DNA of 64,000 bases from Lysobacter changpingensis. Lineage in GTDB: Bacteria; Pseudomonadota; Gammaproteobacteria; Xanthomonadales; Xanthomonadaceae. The translations under genes were made by a program, and so were the position numbers. Shown piece by piece: positions 9,416-18,546 of this stretch. The stretch covers positions 558,001 through 622,000 of the forward strand of contig NZ_JADWPE010000003.1 of the NCBI RefSeq assembly GCF_017308985.1, read 5' to 3'. Position 1 is the stretch's first letter; every line of letters starts with the position of its first letter. Under the pieces are notes generated by a model. It had not been told where the DNA came from and searched no databases. It saw only the letters and a program-made list of their open reading frames with translations.

Positions 9416-10282
9416 ATGTCCACGACGCCCCGGCTCACCAGTCCCGATCGCGTGGTCTATCCCGACGCGGCGATCACCAAGGCCGACGTCGCCGATTACT
9501 ACCGCGCGGTGTCGCGATGGATGCTGCCGGAACTCGTGCGCCGCCCGCTCTCGCTGGTGCGTTGCCCCGATGGCCTGGCGGGCTCTTGCTTCTTCCAGAA
9601 GCACCATGCCGATTCGCTCGGCGAGCACGTGGGTTCGATCACGCTGCGCGAAGTGGAAGGACGTGGCGAGTACCTCTATGTCGAGGACCTCGACGGCGTG
9701 CTCGAACTGGTGCAGATGAACTCGCTGGAATTCCACGTGTGGGGCTCGCACATCGACCACGTCGAGAAGCCCGACCGGGTGGTGTTCGACCTCGATCCGG
9801 ACGAAGGCATCGAATGGAACGCGCTGAAGGCCGCCGCGCGCGAGATCCGCGACCGCCTCGCCGAACTGCGCCTGCGCAGCTGGGTGCGCCTGTCCGGCGG
9901 CAAGGGCGTGCACGTGGTGGTGCCGATCCGGCCCGGCCCGGACTGGTCGCAGGTGAAGGCGTTCTGCGAGGCCTTCGCCGATTCGATGGTCGCCAAGGCG
10001 CCCGAGCGCTACATCGCCACCGCATCGAAGGCCAAGCGCGAGGGCCTGATCTTCATCGACTGGCTGCGCAACTCGCGCGGCGCCACCAGCGTCGCCAGCT
10101 GGTCGCTGCGCGCGAAACCGGGGGCGACCGTGGCGATGCCGCTGACGTGGGAGGAGCTCGGCCGCGTCCGCCAGGCCGGCGCGTTCGATCTCCCCCGGGC
10201 GCTGCGCCGCTCGCGCAACCTCAAGCGGGATCCGTGGCATGCGATGCATCGGGCCCGGCAGGGGTTGCCGGATCGGGTTTGA
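9416..10282 (+). CDS. Stand-alone LigD-type primase-polymerase (non-homologous end joining)
   Basis: A 288-residue protein matching only the polymerase domain of LigD: SPDRVVYPD start, SCFFQKHH, FHVWGSH, catalytic FDLDPDEG with both Asp residues, SGGKGVHVVVP, and a WSLRAKPGATVAMPL end. It resembles but is clearly diverged from the polymerase domain of the LigD at 1527-4082, and has no ligase or phosphoesterase domain. It probably fills gaps or adds ribonucleotides at Ku-bound ends. The start ATG is 28 bp after ku. Such separate polymerases are known in actinobacteria (PolD-type) and some other bacteria. Confidence 0.9.
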   Translation: MSTTPRLTSPDRVVYPDAAITKADVADYYRAVSRWMLPELVRRPLSLVRCPDGLAGSCFFQKHHADSLGEHVGSITLREVEGRGEYLYVEDLDGVLELVQMNSLEFHVWGSHIDHVEKPDRVVFDLDPDEGIEWNALKAAAREIRDRLAELRLRSWVRLSGGKGVHVVVPIRPGPDWSQVKAFCEAFADSMVAKAPERYIATASKAKREGLIFIDWLRNSRGATSVASWSLRAKPGATVAMPLTWEELGRVRQAGAFDLPRALRRSRNLKRDPWHAMHRARQGLPDRV

Positions 10283-10445
10283 CGCTCCTCCCGCGATCCC
10301 GGCGAAAGCCGCAGCCGGCACTCGTGCCGACGAACCACTCCACCGTTAATCATTCCCGGAAGGCGCGAACGCCTGCGCGTGAACGCCAGGCGAGCGTCCG
10401 CGAACATGAACAGCCCCTCCACCCCCGTCTGCTAGCGTCATCGCC

Positions 10446-10880
10446 ATGTCGCTACGGGTACTCATCGTCTGCAAAGGCAACATCTGCCGAAGTCCGATGG
10501 CCGAGGCCATCGTGCGCGCGCGGCTGCTTCGTCCGGGCATGCAGGTCGCGTCCGCCGGGCTGGCGGCGATGCGCGGGTTTCCGATCGATCCGAAGGCGCA
10601 GTCGGTGCTGGCCGCGCACGGTTACGACGGCTCCGGGCACATCGCGCGGCAGGCCACCAAGCCGCTGATGCTGCAATCCGACCTCGTGCTGGCGATGGAG
10701 CAACGCCAGGTCGCCGCGGTGCTCGCACTGTGCCCGACGCTGCGCGGGCGCGTGTGCATGCTCACGCACTGGGACGACGGCACCGACATCGACGATCCCT
10801 ACGGTCGCGACCAGAACGCGTTCGATCTCGCATTCGATCGCATCGAGTCTTGTATCCGCGATTGGAGAACGAAACTGTGA
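10446..10880 (+). CDS. Low-molecular-weight protein tyrosine phosphatase (Wzb-like)
   Basis: A 144-residue LMW-PTP. The P-loop is CKGNICRS: nucleophile Cys9 and Arg15. The general acid is Asp117 in DDPYG. It is the first gene of the exopolysaccharide cluster. Its expected substrate is the Tyr-phosphorylated tail of the Wzc kinase encoded at 13744-16038, so it would cycle the polymerisation complex. The usual second P-loop residue is Val, here Lys10, which is unusual but outside the catalytic positions. Confidence 0.92.
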   Translation: MSLRVLIVCKGNICRSPMAEAIVRARLLRPGMQVASAGLAAMRGFPIDPKAQSVLAAHGYDGSGHIARQATKPLMLQSDLVLAMEQRQVAAVLALCPTLRGRVCMLTHWDDGTDIDDPYGRDQNAFDLAFDRIESCIRDWRTKL

Positions 10881-11176
10881 CACGTTCATTCCAAACGCTT
10901 CAGCGTCGTGCCGGCGTCGTGAAGTGATTCATCCATCTGAACCTGAGCTATCGCCGCTTGCAGGTTAATCAGGGTGAACGTGTCTTTTTCATCCTTTCAT
11001 CAACCCGCCCTCCATAGGCTCCTTCGAGCACGGAGGCACCGCGTCGTTTTCATCGCGATGAATTTCACCCGATGAAGCGGGCGGTCGGCGGTGCCGATCG
11101 ACCATTGAGTGCGTACGCACACGGAACGCAACACGCCTTGCCCTTTGTCATTCGTGTTCTGATCCGAGGTGCATGC

Positions 11177-13615
11177 ATGAGGGACCCCAAGCTGGTGGCT
11201 GCCAGCGCCATCGCGTTGGCCGTGACGCTGTTCGCCATCTTCGCCATGCGACCGTGGGCGAGGAAGATCGGACTCGTCGACCGGCCCGATGCGCGGAAAC
11301 AGCACCGAGGCAGCATTCCGCTGATCGGCGGGCTGTGCTTCTTCCTTGGCACCCTGGTGGGGCTGAGTTACCTGGGCTACATCGACGGTTTCGTGACCAG
11401 CCTGCTCGCCGGCGGCGTGATGATCGTCGCGGCCGGCGCGCTGGACGACGCAAGCAACCTCAGCGTGACTTCACGCCTTCTGGTCGAGGCCGGCGCCGCC
11501 GGCCTCGTCATCTTCATGTCGGGCTTCTACGTGCACGACCTGGGCGAGATCATCGGCACGCGCCACATCGACATCGGCCTGTTCGGCATTCCCTTCACGA
11601 TCATCGCCGTCATCGGCCTGATCAACGCCTTCAACATGATGGACGGCATCGACGGCCTGGCCGCGTCGATGGCGATGGTGTGCATCGGCGCGATCCTGCT
11701 GTTCGACGAGTCGTCGTGGTCGGTGCCGGGCGTGCTGCTGATGCTGCAGGTGCTGTTCGCGGCGCTGATCCCCTACCTGTTCGTCAACCTGGGCTGGCCC
11801 GACGGGCGCAAGGTCTTCATGGGCGACGCCGGCAGCACGCTGATCGGTTTCATCCTGGCGTGGGCGCTGATCTACATGAGCCATGCGAAGGTCGGCCGCC
11901 TCAATCCACCGGACGTGCTGTGGTGCGTCGCGCTGCCGGTGATGGACACGCTGGCGGTGATGTATCGCCGCATCCGCGCCGGCGGATCGCCGTTCAAGGC
12001 CGATCGCCAGCACCTGCACCACCTGCTGTGCGACACCGGCATGCCGCCGCGCCTGGTGCTGCTGACGATGGTCGCCGTCGCGGGCCTGCTCGTGCTGCTG
12101 GGCTGGTCGCTGCGCGACATGCCGCAGTCGCTCGCGTTCGCCGCCTTCATGCTGGTGATGGCGCTGCACGTGTGGTGGGTGCCGAAAGTGCTCACGAAGC
12201 TGCGCGGGCGCTGGCCGAACAGCGCGCCCCGCCCTGCGCCGGCGCCGCTGCATGCGGTGCCGAACAACCACGGCATGAACTTCCTCACGTCGCTGGCGGG
12301 CTTCGACGACCACGACGGCGAGCGCATCGATGGGGCGCGCGTCAACGCCGGCACCACCGCGCCCGCGCGCGCCGGCATCGCGCTGCCGGACGTGCTGCAC
12401 CTGGCCGACGCCGCGGCGGAGGCGGCATCCGACATCAATCCGAAGCCGCCGGTGCGCGCGTTGTGCGTGCTGAGCGATTCCCCCGATGCCGTGCGCATGG
12501 CGCCGATCGCGCAGCAGCTCGCGCGCGACGAACGCTTCGAGACGACGGTGTGCCTGGCGACCGAATCCGAGCAGGAATCGGCGCGCGTGCTCGAACTGTT
12601 CGATCTCTCGCCCGACGTGCAGGTCGACGTGCCGTCGGCCGGCGAGGATCCCGCGGAGATCACCTCCACCGCGCTGGGCGGCATCAAGCGCGTGATGACC
12701 CAGGTGCGGCCGGACCTGGTGGTGGTGCCCGGCGATGCGCCCGCCACGCTGGCGACGACGCTCGCCGCGCACTACCACCAGGTCCCGGTGGTGTGCATCG
12801 ACGGCGGCCCGGCGAACACCGCCGCGCCGCGCGCGGCCGGCGACCCCGGGCGCCGCATCGCGCGCGCGCTCGCGGCGCTGCACGTCGCCTCGAGCCAGTC
12901 GACCGGACGCCAGCTCGTCGCCGAGGGCGTGCCCGCGCATCGCGTGCTGGTCAGCGGCAATGCCGCGCCGGATGCGTTGCGTATCGCGCTCGAACGCCTG
13001 CGGCCCGACATCGGCGTCGGCCTGGCGCTGGCCCAACGCTTCGCCGTCCTGCGCGACGACGCGCCGCTGGTGCTGATGCTCGGACACGAATGCGACCCCT
13101 CGCAGGCCGCGCTGATGTGCGAGGCGTTCACGCGCATCGCGCACGAACACCCCGGCGTCGACGTGGTCTGCGCGATCGGCCCGGTGTTCCTCGACGAGGG
13201 CCCGGCGAACCTGCATCGCATCGACGCCCCCGACTATCTCGCCGCGCTGTTCCTGCTGCGCCGCGCGCGCCTGGCGTTCGTCAGCCCGTCGCTGCACGCC
13301 GAAGCGCTGGCGCTGGACGTCCCGCTGATCGCCCTGGATCCGCCGCAGGCCGAAGCGCAGGGCCGCGTGCACCTGATGGTGCACGACGCGGAGGCGATCG
13401 CCGGCCACGTGTCGCGCCTGCTGGATGAAGCGTGGACGCTGCCGCTGCGCGCGTCGCACACGACCGAACGCATTCCCGAACCGGGCGACGCCGATGCGCG
13501 CGTCGCCGACGCATTGGCGAGCCTGCGCCCCGCAGCTCACGCACACACGAACCCGTCGCGGGTCCCAGGTTCGCCAAACCAGGTCGCGGTCCGCAACGCG
13601 TGGGGGGCGTCGTGA
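11177..13615 (+). CDS. WecA-like polyprenyl-phosphate sugar-1-P transferase fused to a degenerate UDP-GlcNAc 2-epimerase-like domain
   Basis: An 812-residue fusion, more than twice normal WecA length. Residues 1-350 are a multi-pass membrane transferase with every key WecA residue at the expected number: Asp90/Asp91 (LDDASN), Asp156/Asp159 (NMMDGIDGLA), FMGDAGSTLIG, and His279/His281/His282 (RQHLHH). This part should start repeat-unit synthesis by moving a HexNAc-1-P to undecaprenyl phosphate. After a low-complexity linker, residues 427-800 follow the WecB/MnaA fold (DAVRMAPIAQQLA, PGDAPATLATTLAA with Asp520, a late SPSLHAEA), but the catalytic acids of the VEAG and PEE.NR motifs are replaced (IDGGPAN at 542; GDPGRR). 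The domain is probably non-catalytic. Start is the ATG at 11177; no clear alternative. Confidence 0.88.
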   Translation: MRDPKLVAASAIALAVTLFAIFAMRPWARKIGLVDRPDARKQHRGSIPLIGGLCFFLGTLVGLSYLGYIDGFVTSLLAGGVMIVAAGALDDASNLSVTSRLLVEAGAAGLVIFMSGFYVHDLGEIIGTRHIDIGLFGIPFTIIAVIGLINAFNMMDGIDGLAASMAMVCIGAILLFDESSWSVPGVLLMLQVLFAALIPYLFVNLGWPDGRKVFMGDAGSTLIGFILAWALIYMSHAKVGRLNPPDVLWCVALPVMDTLAVMYRRIRAGGSPFKADRQHLHHLLCDTGMPPRLVLLTMVAVAGLLVLLGWSLRDMPQSLAFAAFMLVMALHVWWVPKVLTKLRGRWPNSAPRPAPAPLHAVPNNHGMNFLTSLAGFDDHDGERIDGARVNAGTTAPARAGIALPDVLHLADAAAEAASDINPKPPVRALCVLSDSPDAVRMAPIAQQLARDERFETTVCLATESEQESARVLELFDLSPDVQVDVPSAGEDPAEITSTALGGIKRVMTQVRPDLVVVPGDAPATLATTLAAHYHQVPVVCIDGGPANTAAPRAAGDPGRRIARALAALHVASSQSTGRQLVAEGVPAHRVLVSGNAAPDALRIALERLRPDIGVGLALAQRFAVLRDDAPLVLMLGHECDPSQAALMCEAFTRIAHEHPGVDVVCAIGPVFLDEGPANLHRIDAPDYLAALFLLRRARLAFVSPSLHAEALALDVPLIALDPPQAEAQGRVHLMVHDAEAIAGHVSRLLDEAWTLPLRASHTTERIPEPGDADARVADALASLRPAAHAHTNPSRVPGSPNQVAVRNAWGAS

Positions 13616-13737
13616 ACGCCCTGCCCGCGCGCGGCGCGCGCCTCCATCCCAGGACCGGCCGGTCGTGGGCGACATACGCGCGGCACGCCGCGTTCCTCCT
13701 GCGTGCGCTGTCGCATGCCCCGCTCTTCACCAGGTGA
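13612..13737 (+). CDS. Possible small ORF (41 residues) between the wecA fusion and wzc
   Basis: A GTG overlaps the upstream stop codon (GTGA) and the frame runs to a TGA six bases before the wzc start. The product would be basic and Arg/Ala-rich with no signal or membrane segment. The coupling geometry is like other pairs in this cluster, but the sequence has no known homology that I recognise and may be a spacer. Confidence 0.25.
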   Translation: MNALPARGARLHPRTGRSWATYARHAAFLLRALSHAPLFTR

Positions 13738-13743
13738 CGAAAC

Positions 13744-16038
13744 ATGGCCACTCACGTGATCTCCCGGGCCGATGCCCCCTACGCCGTCCCTCCCGCCGCG
13801 AACGCGCGCGAGGACGACATCGACATCCCCACCATCGTCTCGACGCTGACCGACAACAAATGGCCGATCCTGCTCGGCACGCTGGCGTTCTTCCTCGTCG
13901 CGGTCGCCTACGTGCTGCTGGCGACGCCGCAGTACGAAGCCAACGCCGTGGTGCAGGTGGAATCGCGCCCGCCAACGGTGCCGGGCCTCAACCAGCCCAA
14001 CACCGCGCCGACCCCGCCGATCGTCGACTCGCCGGCCGCGACCGAAACCCAGCTGCTGACCTCGCGCCGCGTGCTCGGTGAAGCGATCGAGCGCCTCGAC
14101 CTGGACACGGTCATCGAGCCGGTGCGCATGCCGGTGCTCGGCGACACGCTCGCGCGCATGCAGCAGCGCCTGCATCCGGGCGAAGTGGGCGAACCGTGGT
14201 TCGGCCTGAACAGTTACGCGTGGGGCGGCGAGCAGGTCGACATCGGCCAGTTCATCGTGCCCGAACAGCTGGTCGGCATTCCGCTGCAGTTGATCGCCGG
14301 CGAGCGCGGCCAGTACAAGCTGCTCGACCCGGACGGCAACCTGCTGCTGGAAGGCCGCGTCGGCCAGAAGGCCAGCAACGGCCGCGGTCTGTCGCTGCAG
14401 ATCGACCGCCTCGCCGCCAACGCCGGCACGCGCTTCGAGATGACGCGGTTGAACACGATGGCACTGATGACCCAGCTGAAGAAGGACATCACCGTCAGCG
14501 AGCAGGGCCGCAACTCGGGCATCATCAACCTCACCTATCCGCATCCGGATGCGCTGCGCGCCAAGCAGGTGCTCGACCAGATCACCCAGGCGTACGTGCG
14601 GCAGAACGTCGCGCGCAATTCGGCCGAGGCGGCCAAGCGGTTGCAGTTCGTCACCGAGCAGTTGCCGAAGGTGCGACGCGAACTCGCCGATGCGCAGCAG
14701 CGCCTGAACACGTTCCAGTCGCGCACCCGCACGATGGACGTGGGCGTGTCGAACAAGGCGCTGCTCGACCAGACCGTCGCGCTGGACCAGAGCATCCAGC
14801 AGTTGCAGGTGCAGCGCGCCGACATCGCCAGCCGCTACACGCCCGAACATCCGGTCTACCAGTCGCTGATGCGGCAGATCGGCCAGTTCGAGTCGAAGAA
14901 GAACCAGATCATGAGCCAGATCGGCAACCTCCCCGACACGCAGCAGGGGCTGTTCCGGCTCAACCGCGACGTGGAGGTCATCAACCAGACCTACGCGAAC
15001 CTGCTCGACCAGGCGCAGCAGCTGAACATCGCCGCCGCCAGCGCGGTCGGCAACGCGCGCGTGATCGACCCGGCCGACGTCAACATGGACAGCCCGTCGT
15101 GGCCGAAGCCGTTGATCGTGATTGGCGCGGGCACGCTGATCGGCGCGATGTTCATGATCGCCTTCGTGCTCACGCGGCAGATGTTCCGCCGCGGCGTGGA
15201 GGATCCGGTGGACATCGAGCTGCTCGGCCTGCCGGTGTACGCGTCGATCCCGTTCAGCCCGAAGGGCAAGCAGATCGCCACGCAGCCGGGCACGCACCGC
15301 CGCGACGGCAAGCAGCGGCTGCTGGCGTTCCGCTCGCCGTCGGACCTGGCGATGGAAGCGCTGCGCACGCTGCGCACGAGCCTGCATTTCTCGCGGTTCG
15401 AGATGAAGAACAACATGCTGATGATCGCCGCGCCGAGCCCCGGCGTCGGCAAGACCTTCGTCTGCGCGAACCTCGCGGTAACCATCGCGCAGGCCGGCCA
15501 GCGCGTGTTGCTGATCGACGCCGACATGCGTCGCGGCACCGCGCACCTGGCGCTGGGGACCCGCGCCGACGGCGGGCTTTCCGAGCTGCTGTCGGGCCAC
15601 ATCGACGACGTGCAGGCGGTGCGCAAGGTCGGCGGCACCGACAACCTGTCGTTCATCTCGCGCGGCGCCGTGCCGCCGAATCCGTCGGAGCTGCTGATGC
15701 ATCCGCGCTTCGGCGCGCTGCTCGACAAGCTCTCGCAGCAGTACGACATCGTGGTGATCGATACGCCGCCGATCCTGGCGGTGACCGATGCGGCGGTGAT
15801 CGGCCATCACGTCGGCACCTGCCTGATGGTGGTGCGCTGGGGCCTGAACCAGCAGCGCGAGATCGCGCTCGCCAAGCAGCGCCTGGAACAGAACGGCGTG
15901 GAAGTGCGCGGCGCGATCTTCAACGCGGTGCAGAAGAAGGGCTCGGGCCAGTACGCCTACACGTACTACGACTACCAGCCCATGAAGGACGGCCCCATCA
16001 AGGACGCGCCGTTCCGCGATCCGGCGCCGGCGAGGTGA
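13744..16038 (+). CDS. Exopolysaccharide co-polymerase with bacterial tyrosine kinase domain (Wzc-like)
   Basis: A 764-residue PCP-2a protein. A Wzz-type membrane domain has TM1 near residues 40-60, a long periplasmic coiled-coil region, and TM2 near 455-475. It is followed by a cytosolic BY-kinase with Walker A (PSPGVGKTF, Lys570), Walker A' (LLIDADMRR, Asp592/Asp594) and Walker B (VVIDTPP, Asp673). The C-terminus carries the autophosphorylated Tyr cluster YAYTYYDY (residues 737-744). It controls chain length and export with Wza and is the likely target of the phosphatase at 10446. Its stop overlaps the next start by one base. Confidence 0.95.
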   Translation: MATHVISRADAPYAVPPAANAREDDIDIPTIVSTLTDNKWPILLGTLAFFLVAVAYVLLATPQYEANAVVQVESRPPTVPGLNQPNTAPTPPIVDSPAATETQLLTSRRVLGEAIERLDLDTVIEPVRMPVLGDTLARMQQRLHPGEVGEPWFGLNSYAWGGEQVDIGQFIVPEQLVGIPLQLIAGERGQYKLLDPDGNLLLEGRVGQKASNGRGLSLQIDRLAANAGTRFEMTRLNTMALMTQLKKDITVSEQGRNSGIINLTYPHPDALRAKQVLDQITQAYVRQNVARNSAEAAKRLQFVTEQLPKVRRELADAQQRLNTFQSRTRTMDVGVSNKALLDQTVALDQSIQQLQVQRADIASRYTPEHPVYQSLMRQIGQFESKKNQIMSQIGNLPDTQQGLFRLNRDVEVINQTYANLLDQAQQLNIAAASAVGNARVIDPADVNMDSPSWPKPLIVIGAGTLIGAMFMIAFVLTRQMFRRGVEDPVDIELLGLPVYASIPFSPKGKQIATQPGTHRRDGKQRLLAFRSPSDLAMEALRTLRTSLHFSRFEMKNNMLMIAAPSPGVGKTFVCANLAVTIAQAGQRVLLIDADMRRGTAHLALGTRADGGLSELLSGHIDDVQAVRKVGGTDNLSFISRGAVPPNPSELLMHPRFGALLDKLSQQYDIVVIDTPPILAVTDAAVIGHHVGTCLMVVRWGLNQQREIALAKQRLEQNGVEVRGAIFNAVQKKGSGQYAYTYYDYQPMKDGPIKDAPFRDPAPAR

Positions 16039-17480
16039 TGCGCATGCGAACACAGATCACGATGTCGCCCTACTACGGCACGCCGGATTTCTCGCGCCTG
16101 ATGCGCGATGACGCGCCGCTGCCGCCGGTCGATACGGTGTCGGTCGCCGACCTGCTGCGCAATGCGTTCGTGTATCCGCCCTACTCGATCTACGAAGGCG
16201 TTCGCCTGGTCACGTTCGGGTTCTGTCCGCACGACGACATGCACACCGAACCCAAGTTCCGCTTCAAGTTCCGCAATGCGGGCGAGGTGCCCGAATACGC
16301 GGCGAGCGAACAGGACTGGGTGGCCGGCTACCACCGCCGCCTGTGCGACGCGATCCAGCGCAGCTGCGCCGGCATGCGTTCGCCGTGGCTGCTGCAGAGC
16401 GGCGGCAAGGATTCGACCACGCTCGCCATCGCCATCGCCGACGCGCGGCCCGACACCACCTGCATCACCTACCTCGGTGGACAGGAGGAAGACGAAGTCG
16501 AATCGGCCACGCACGTCGCGCGCACGCTCGGCCTGCGCCACGAAACGCTGCAATGCGATCCGGCGCGCGCGTACGACCGCTACCTCGACGTCGTGCATCG
16601 CATGCCGCTGCTGACCGCGGATTTCGCGCTGCTCTCGTGCATCGACCTGGGCACCGAGGTGGCGGCCAACGGCGGCGACGGCCTGATCGACGGGCTCGGT
16701 GCCGACAGCTATTTCGGCACGCCGATGAGCAAGCGGCAGGAAGTGCTCAAGCGTCTCTCGCGCGATCTGCCCCTGCCCGGCCGGCTGTCCGAGCTGCCCG
16801 GCGTGGATAGGAGTTTCAAGCTCTGCTACCTGCTGAGCACGCTGCGCATGAACGAGATCGAGCGCGTGTTCCCGGGTTCGCGCTTCACCGACGACGAGGT
16901 GGACGCGCTGTTCGGCCAACCGGTCTCGCAGCAGTCGCGCCGTCGCCTGGAACTGTTCAAGGAAGAAATCGGCACCGCGACCAGCCTGTGGGAATGGCGC
17001 GACATGTCCACCTCCATCGCCGGCTCCGCGGGCGCGTTCGCCAAGGGCCTGTACGCGAGCGCGGCGCTGTCGCTGAAGGTCGCCTATCCCTTCTGCGACC
17101 TGACGTTGCGCGAATGGATCCATCGCGAAGTGCCGCGTTACCAGAAGGTCGATCCGACGACGAAGCTCAACAAGCTGCTGATCCGCGAGCACATCGCCAC
17201 GCGCTTCGGCGAGTTGCCTTACGTCAGGGGCAAGGGCAGCTTCCGCTTCGACGTGCGCGGCCTGGCCAAGGCGCGGTTCGACCGCGTACGCGGGTTCGCG
17301 GTCGATTCGCCCGAACTTCCCGGCGCGGTCGCGTGGCTCGACCGCAACCGCCGCCGCCTCGACAACAAGTACCACGCCTCGAAGTTCTACCTGCTCGCGG
17401 TGGTGCTGCCGTGGCTGGCCTCGCGGCGGGAACGCGCCGTGCAGCCCGCCGACCCGACACGCGAACCCGCCTATGCCTGA
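16038..17480 (+). CDS. Asparagine synthase-like PP-loop amidotransferase in the EPS cluster
   Basis: A 480-residue protein with an ATP-pyrophosphatase PP-loop SGGKDST at residues 121-127, as in the synthetase half of AsnB. There is no N-terminal Cys2 glutaminase domain, so it would need free ammonia or a partner. Proteins of this kind in polysaccharide clusters are thought to amidate uronic acids or other carboxyl groups on the repeat unit; that role here is inferred from position. The ATG overlaps the wzc stop (TGATG), and the 3' end overlaps the next gene by 8 bp, so it is embedded in the operon. Confidence 0.75.
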   Translation: MRMRTQITMSPYYGTPDFSRLMRDDAPLPPVDTVSVADLLRNAFVYPPYSIYEGVRLVTFGFCPHDDMHTEPKFRFKFRNAGEVPEYAASEQDWVAGYHRRLCDAIQRSCAGMRSPWLLQSGGKDSTTLAIAIADARPDTTCITYLGGQEEDEVESATHVARTLGLRHETLQCDPARAYDRYLDVVHRMPLLTADFALLSCIDLGTEVAANGGDGLIDGLGADSYFGTPMSKRQEVLKRLSRDLPLPGRLSELPGVDRSFKLCYLLSTLRMNEIERVFPGSRFTDDEVDALFGQPVSQQSRRRLELFKEEIGTATSLWEWRDMSTSIAGSAGAFAKGLYASAALSLKVAYPFCDLTLREWIHREVPRYQKVDPTTKLNKLLIREHIATRFGELPYVRGKGSFRFDVRGLAKARFDRVRGFAVDSPELPGAVAWLDRNRRRLDNKYHASKFYLLAVVLPWLASRRERAVQPADPTREPAYA

Positions 17481-18546
17481 TCTGCAGCGGCGGCGCATCG
17501 CCGCATCCTTCGTCCTGTTGCCCGCGGCGCCGATCGTGTCGCGGGCGGCGTCTCCCATCGGCAGCGCCATCGTCGACGTGCGTCGTTTCGGCGCGCGCGG
17601 CAACGGCGTGGACAACGACACGCGCGCGTTCCAGGCGGCGATCGATTCGCTGCCGCAGCCGGGCGGAACCGTGCGGGTGCCGCCGGGCGATTACCTCATC
17701 GACCCCGTCGTCGGCATGCAGCTGCGCAGCCGCATGCACCTGGCGATGTCGCCGGGCACGCGCCTGCTCGCCAGGCCGAACGCCGCCGAACGCGCGTACG
17801 TGCTCAACGCGCACCGCGTGAGCGACGTGACGATCTCCGGTGGCCGGGTGATCGGCGAACGTTCAAAGCACAAGGGCACGACCGGCGAATGGGGCCACGG
17901 CCTGATGATCCGCGCGTCGGAGCGCGTGACGGTGCGCGACGTGCACTTCTCGCACTGCTGGGGCGATGGCATTTCGATCGGCGGCGCCAAGGTCGCGGGT
18001 CGCTTCGTGCCGAGCCGCGACGTGACGATCGAGCGCGTCGTCTGCGCCGACAATCGCCGCCAGGGCCTGACCATCGGCCGCTCGCGGCGCGTGCGCGTGT
18101 ACGACTCGGAATTCATCGACACCGGCGGCACGCTGCCGGGGGCGGGCATCGACGTGGAGCCGGACGAAGGCGACATCGCCGACGACATCGTGATTGCCCG
18201 CTGCACGATGCGCGGCAACCGCGGCGCGGGGATCCAGCTGTACAAGCGCGTGTCGGGTGCGACGGTGCGCGAGTGCCTGATCGAACACAACCGGGGCGCC
18301 GGCATCTTCACCCTGGCGGCGACCGATTGCCGCATCGAGGACAACCGCATCCGCCACAACGCCCTGGGCGGCGTCGCCGTGCGACCGGGCACGCGCGGGC
18401 TGATCGTGGCGCGCAACGAGTTCGCCGATAACGGGCCGTCGGGCACGAATGCCGACGGGAAGCGGCGTCCGGGGAAGCGTCACGTGACGATCGGCGAACG
18501 GACGGATGGCATCCGGGTGGATGCGGATAACCGCTACCTCGACTGA
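17473..18546 (+). CDS. Exported right-handed parallel beta-helix protein (pectate lyase 3-like)
   Basis: A 357-residue protein. The N-terminus LQRRRIAASFVLL is a twin-arginine-like signal. The mature part opens with VDVRRFGARGNGVDNDTRAF, the signature of Pectate_lyase_3 and glycoside hydrolase 28-like beta-helices, followed by repeated helix coils to about residue 330. It probably binds or cleaves polysaccharide in the periplasm or outside. Lyase or hydrolase catalytic residues cannot be assigned. It overlaps the upstream gene by 8 bp. A close paralogue lies at 19098-20303. Confidence 0.8.
   Translation: MPDLQRRRIAASFVLLPAAPIVSRAASPIGSAIVDVRRFGARGNGVDNDTRAFQAAIDSLPQPGGTVRVPPGDYLIDPVVGMQLRSRMHLAMSPGTRLLARPNAAERAYVLNAHRVSDVTISGGRVIGERSKHKGTTGEWGHGLMIRASERVTVRDVHFSHCWGDGISIGGAKVAGRFVPSRDVTIERVVCADNRRQGLTIGRSRRVRVYDSEFIDTGGTLPGAGIDVEPDEGDIADDIVIARCTMRGNRGAGIQLYKRVSGATVRECLIEHNRGAGIFTLAATDCRIEDNRIRHNALGGVAVRPGTRGLIVARNEFADNGPSGTNADGKRRPGKRHVTIGERTDGIRVDADNRYLD

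Noticed and set aside
13537-16053. 838-codon open frame antisense to wzc
   Set aside because: No recognisable domain, extreme Arg/His/Asp content, fully covered by the Wzc gene.
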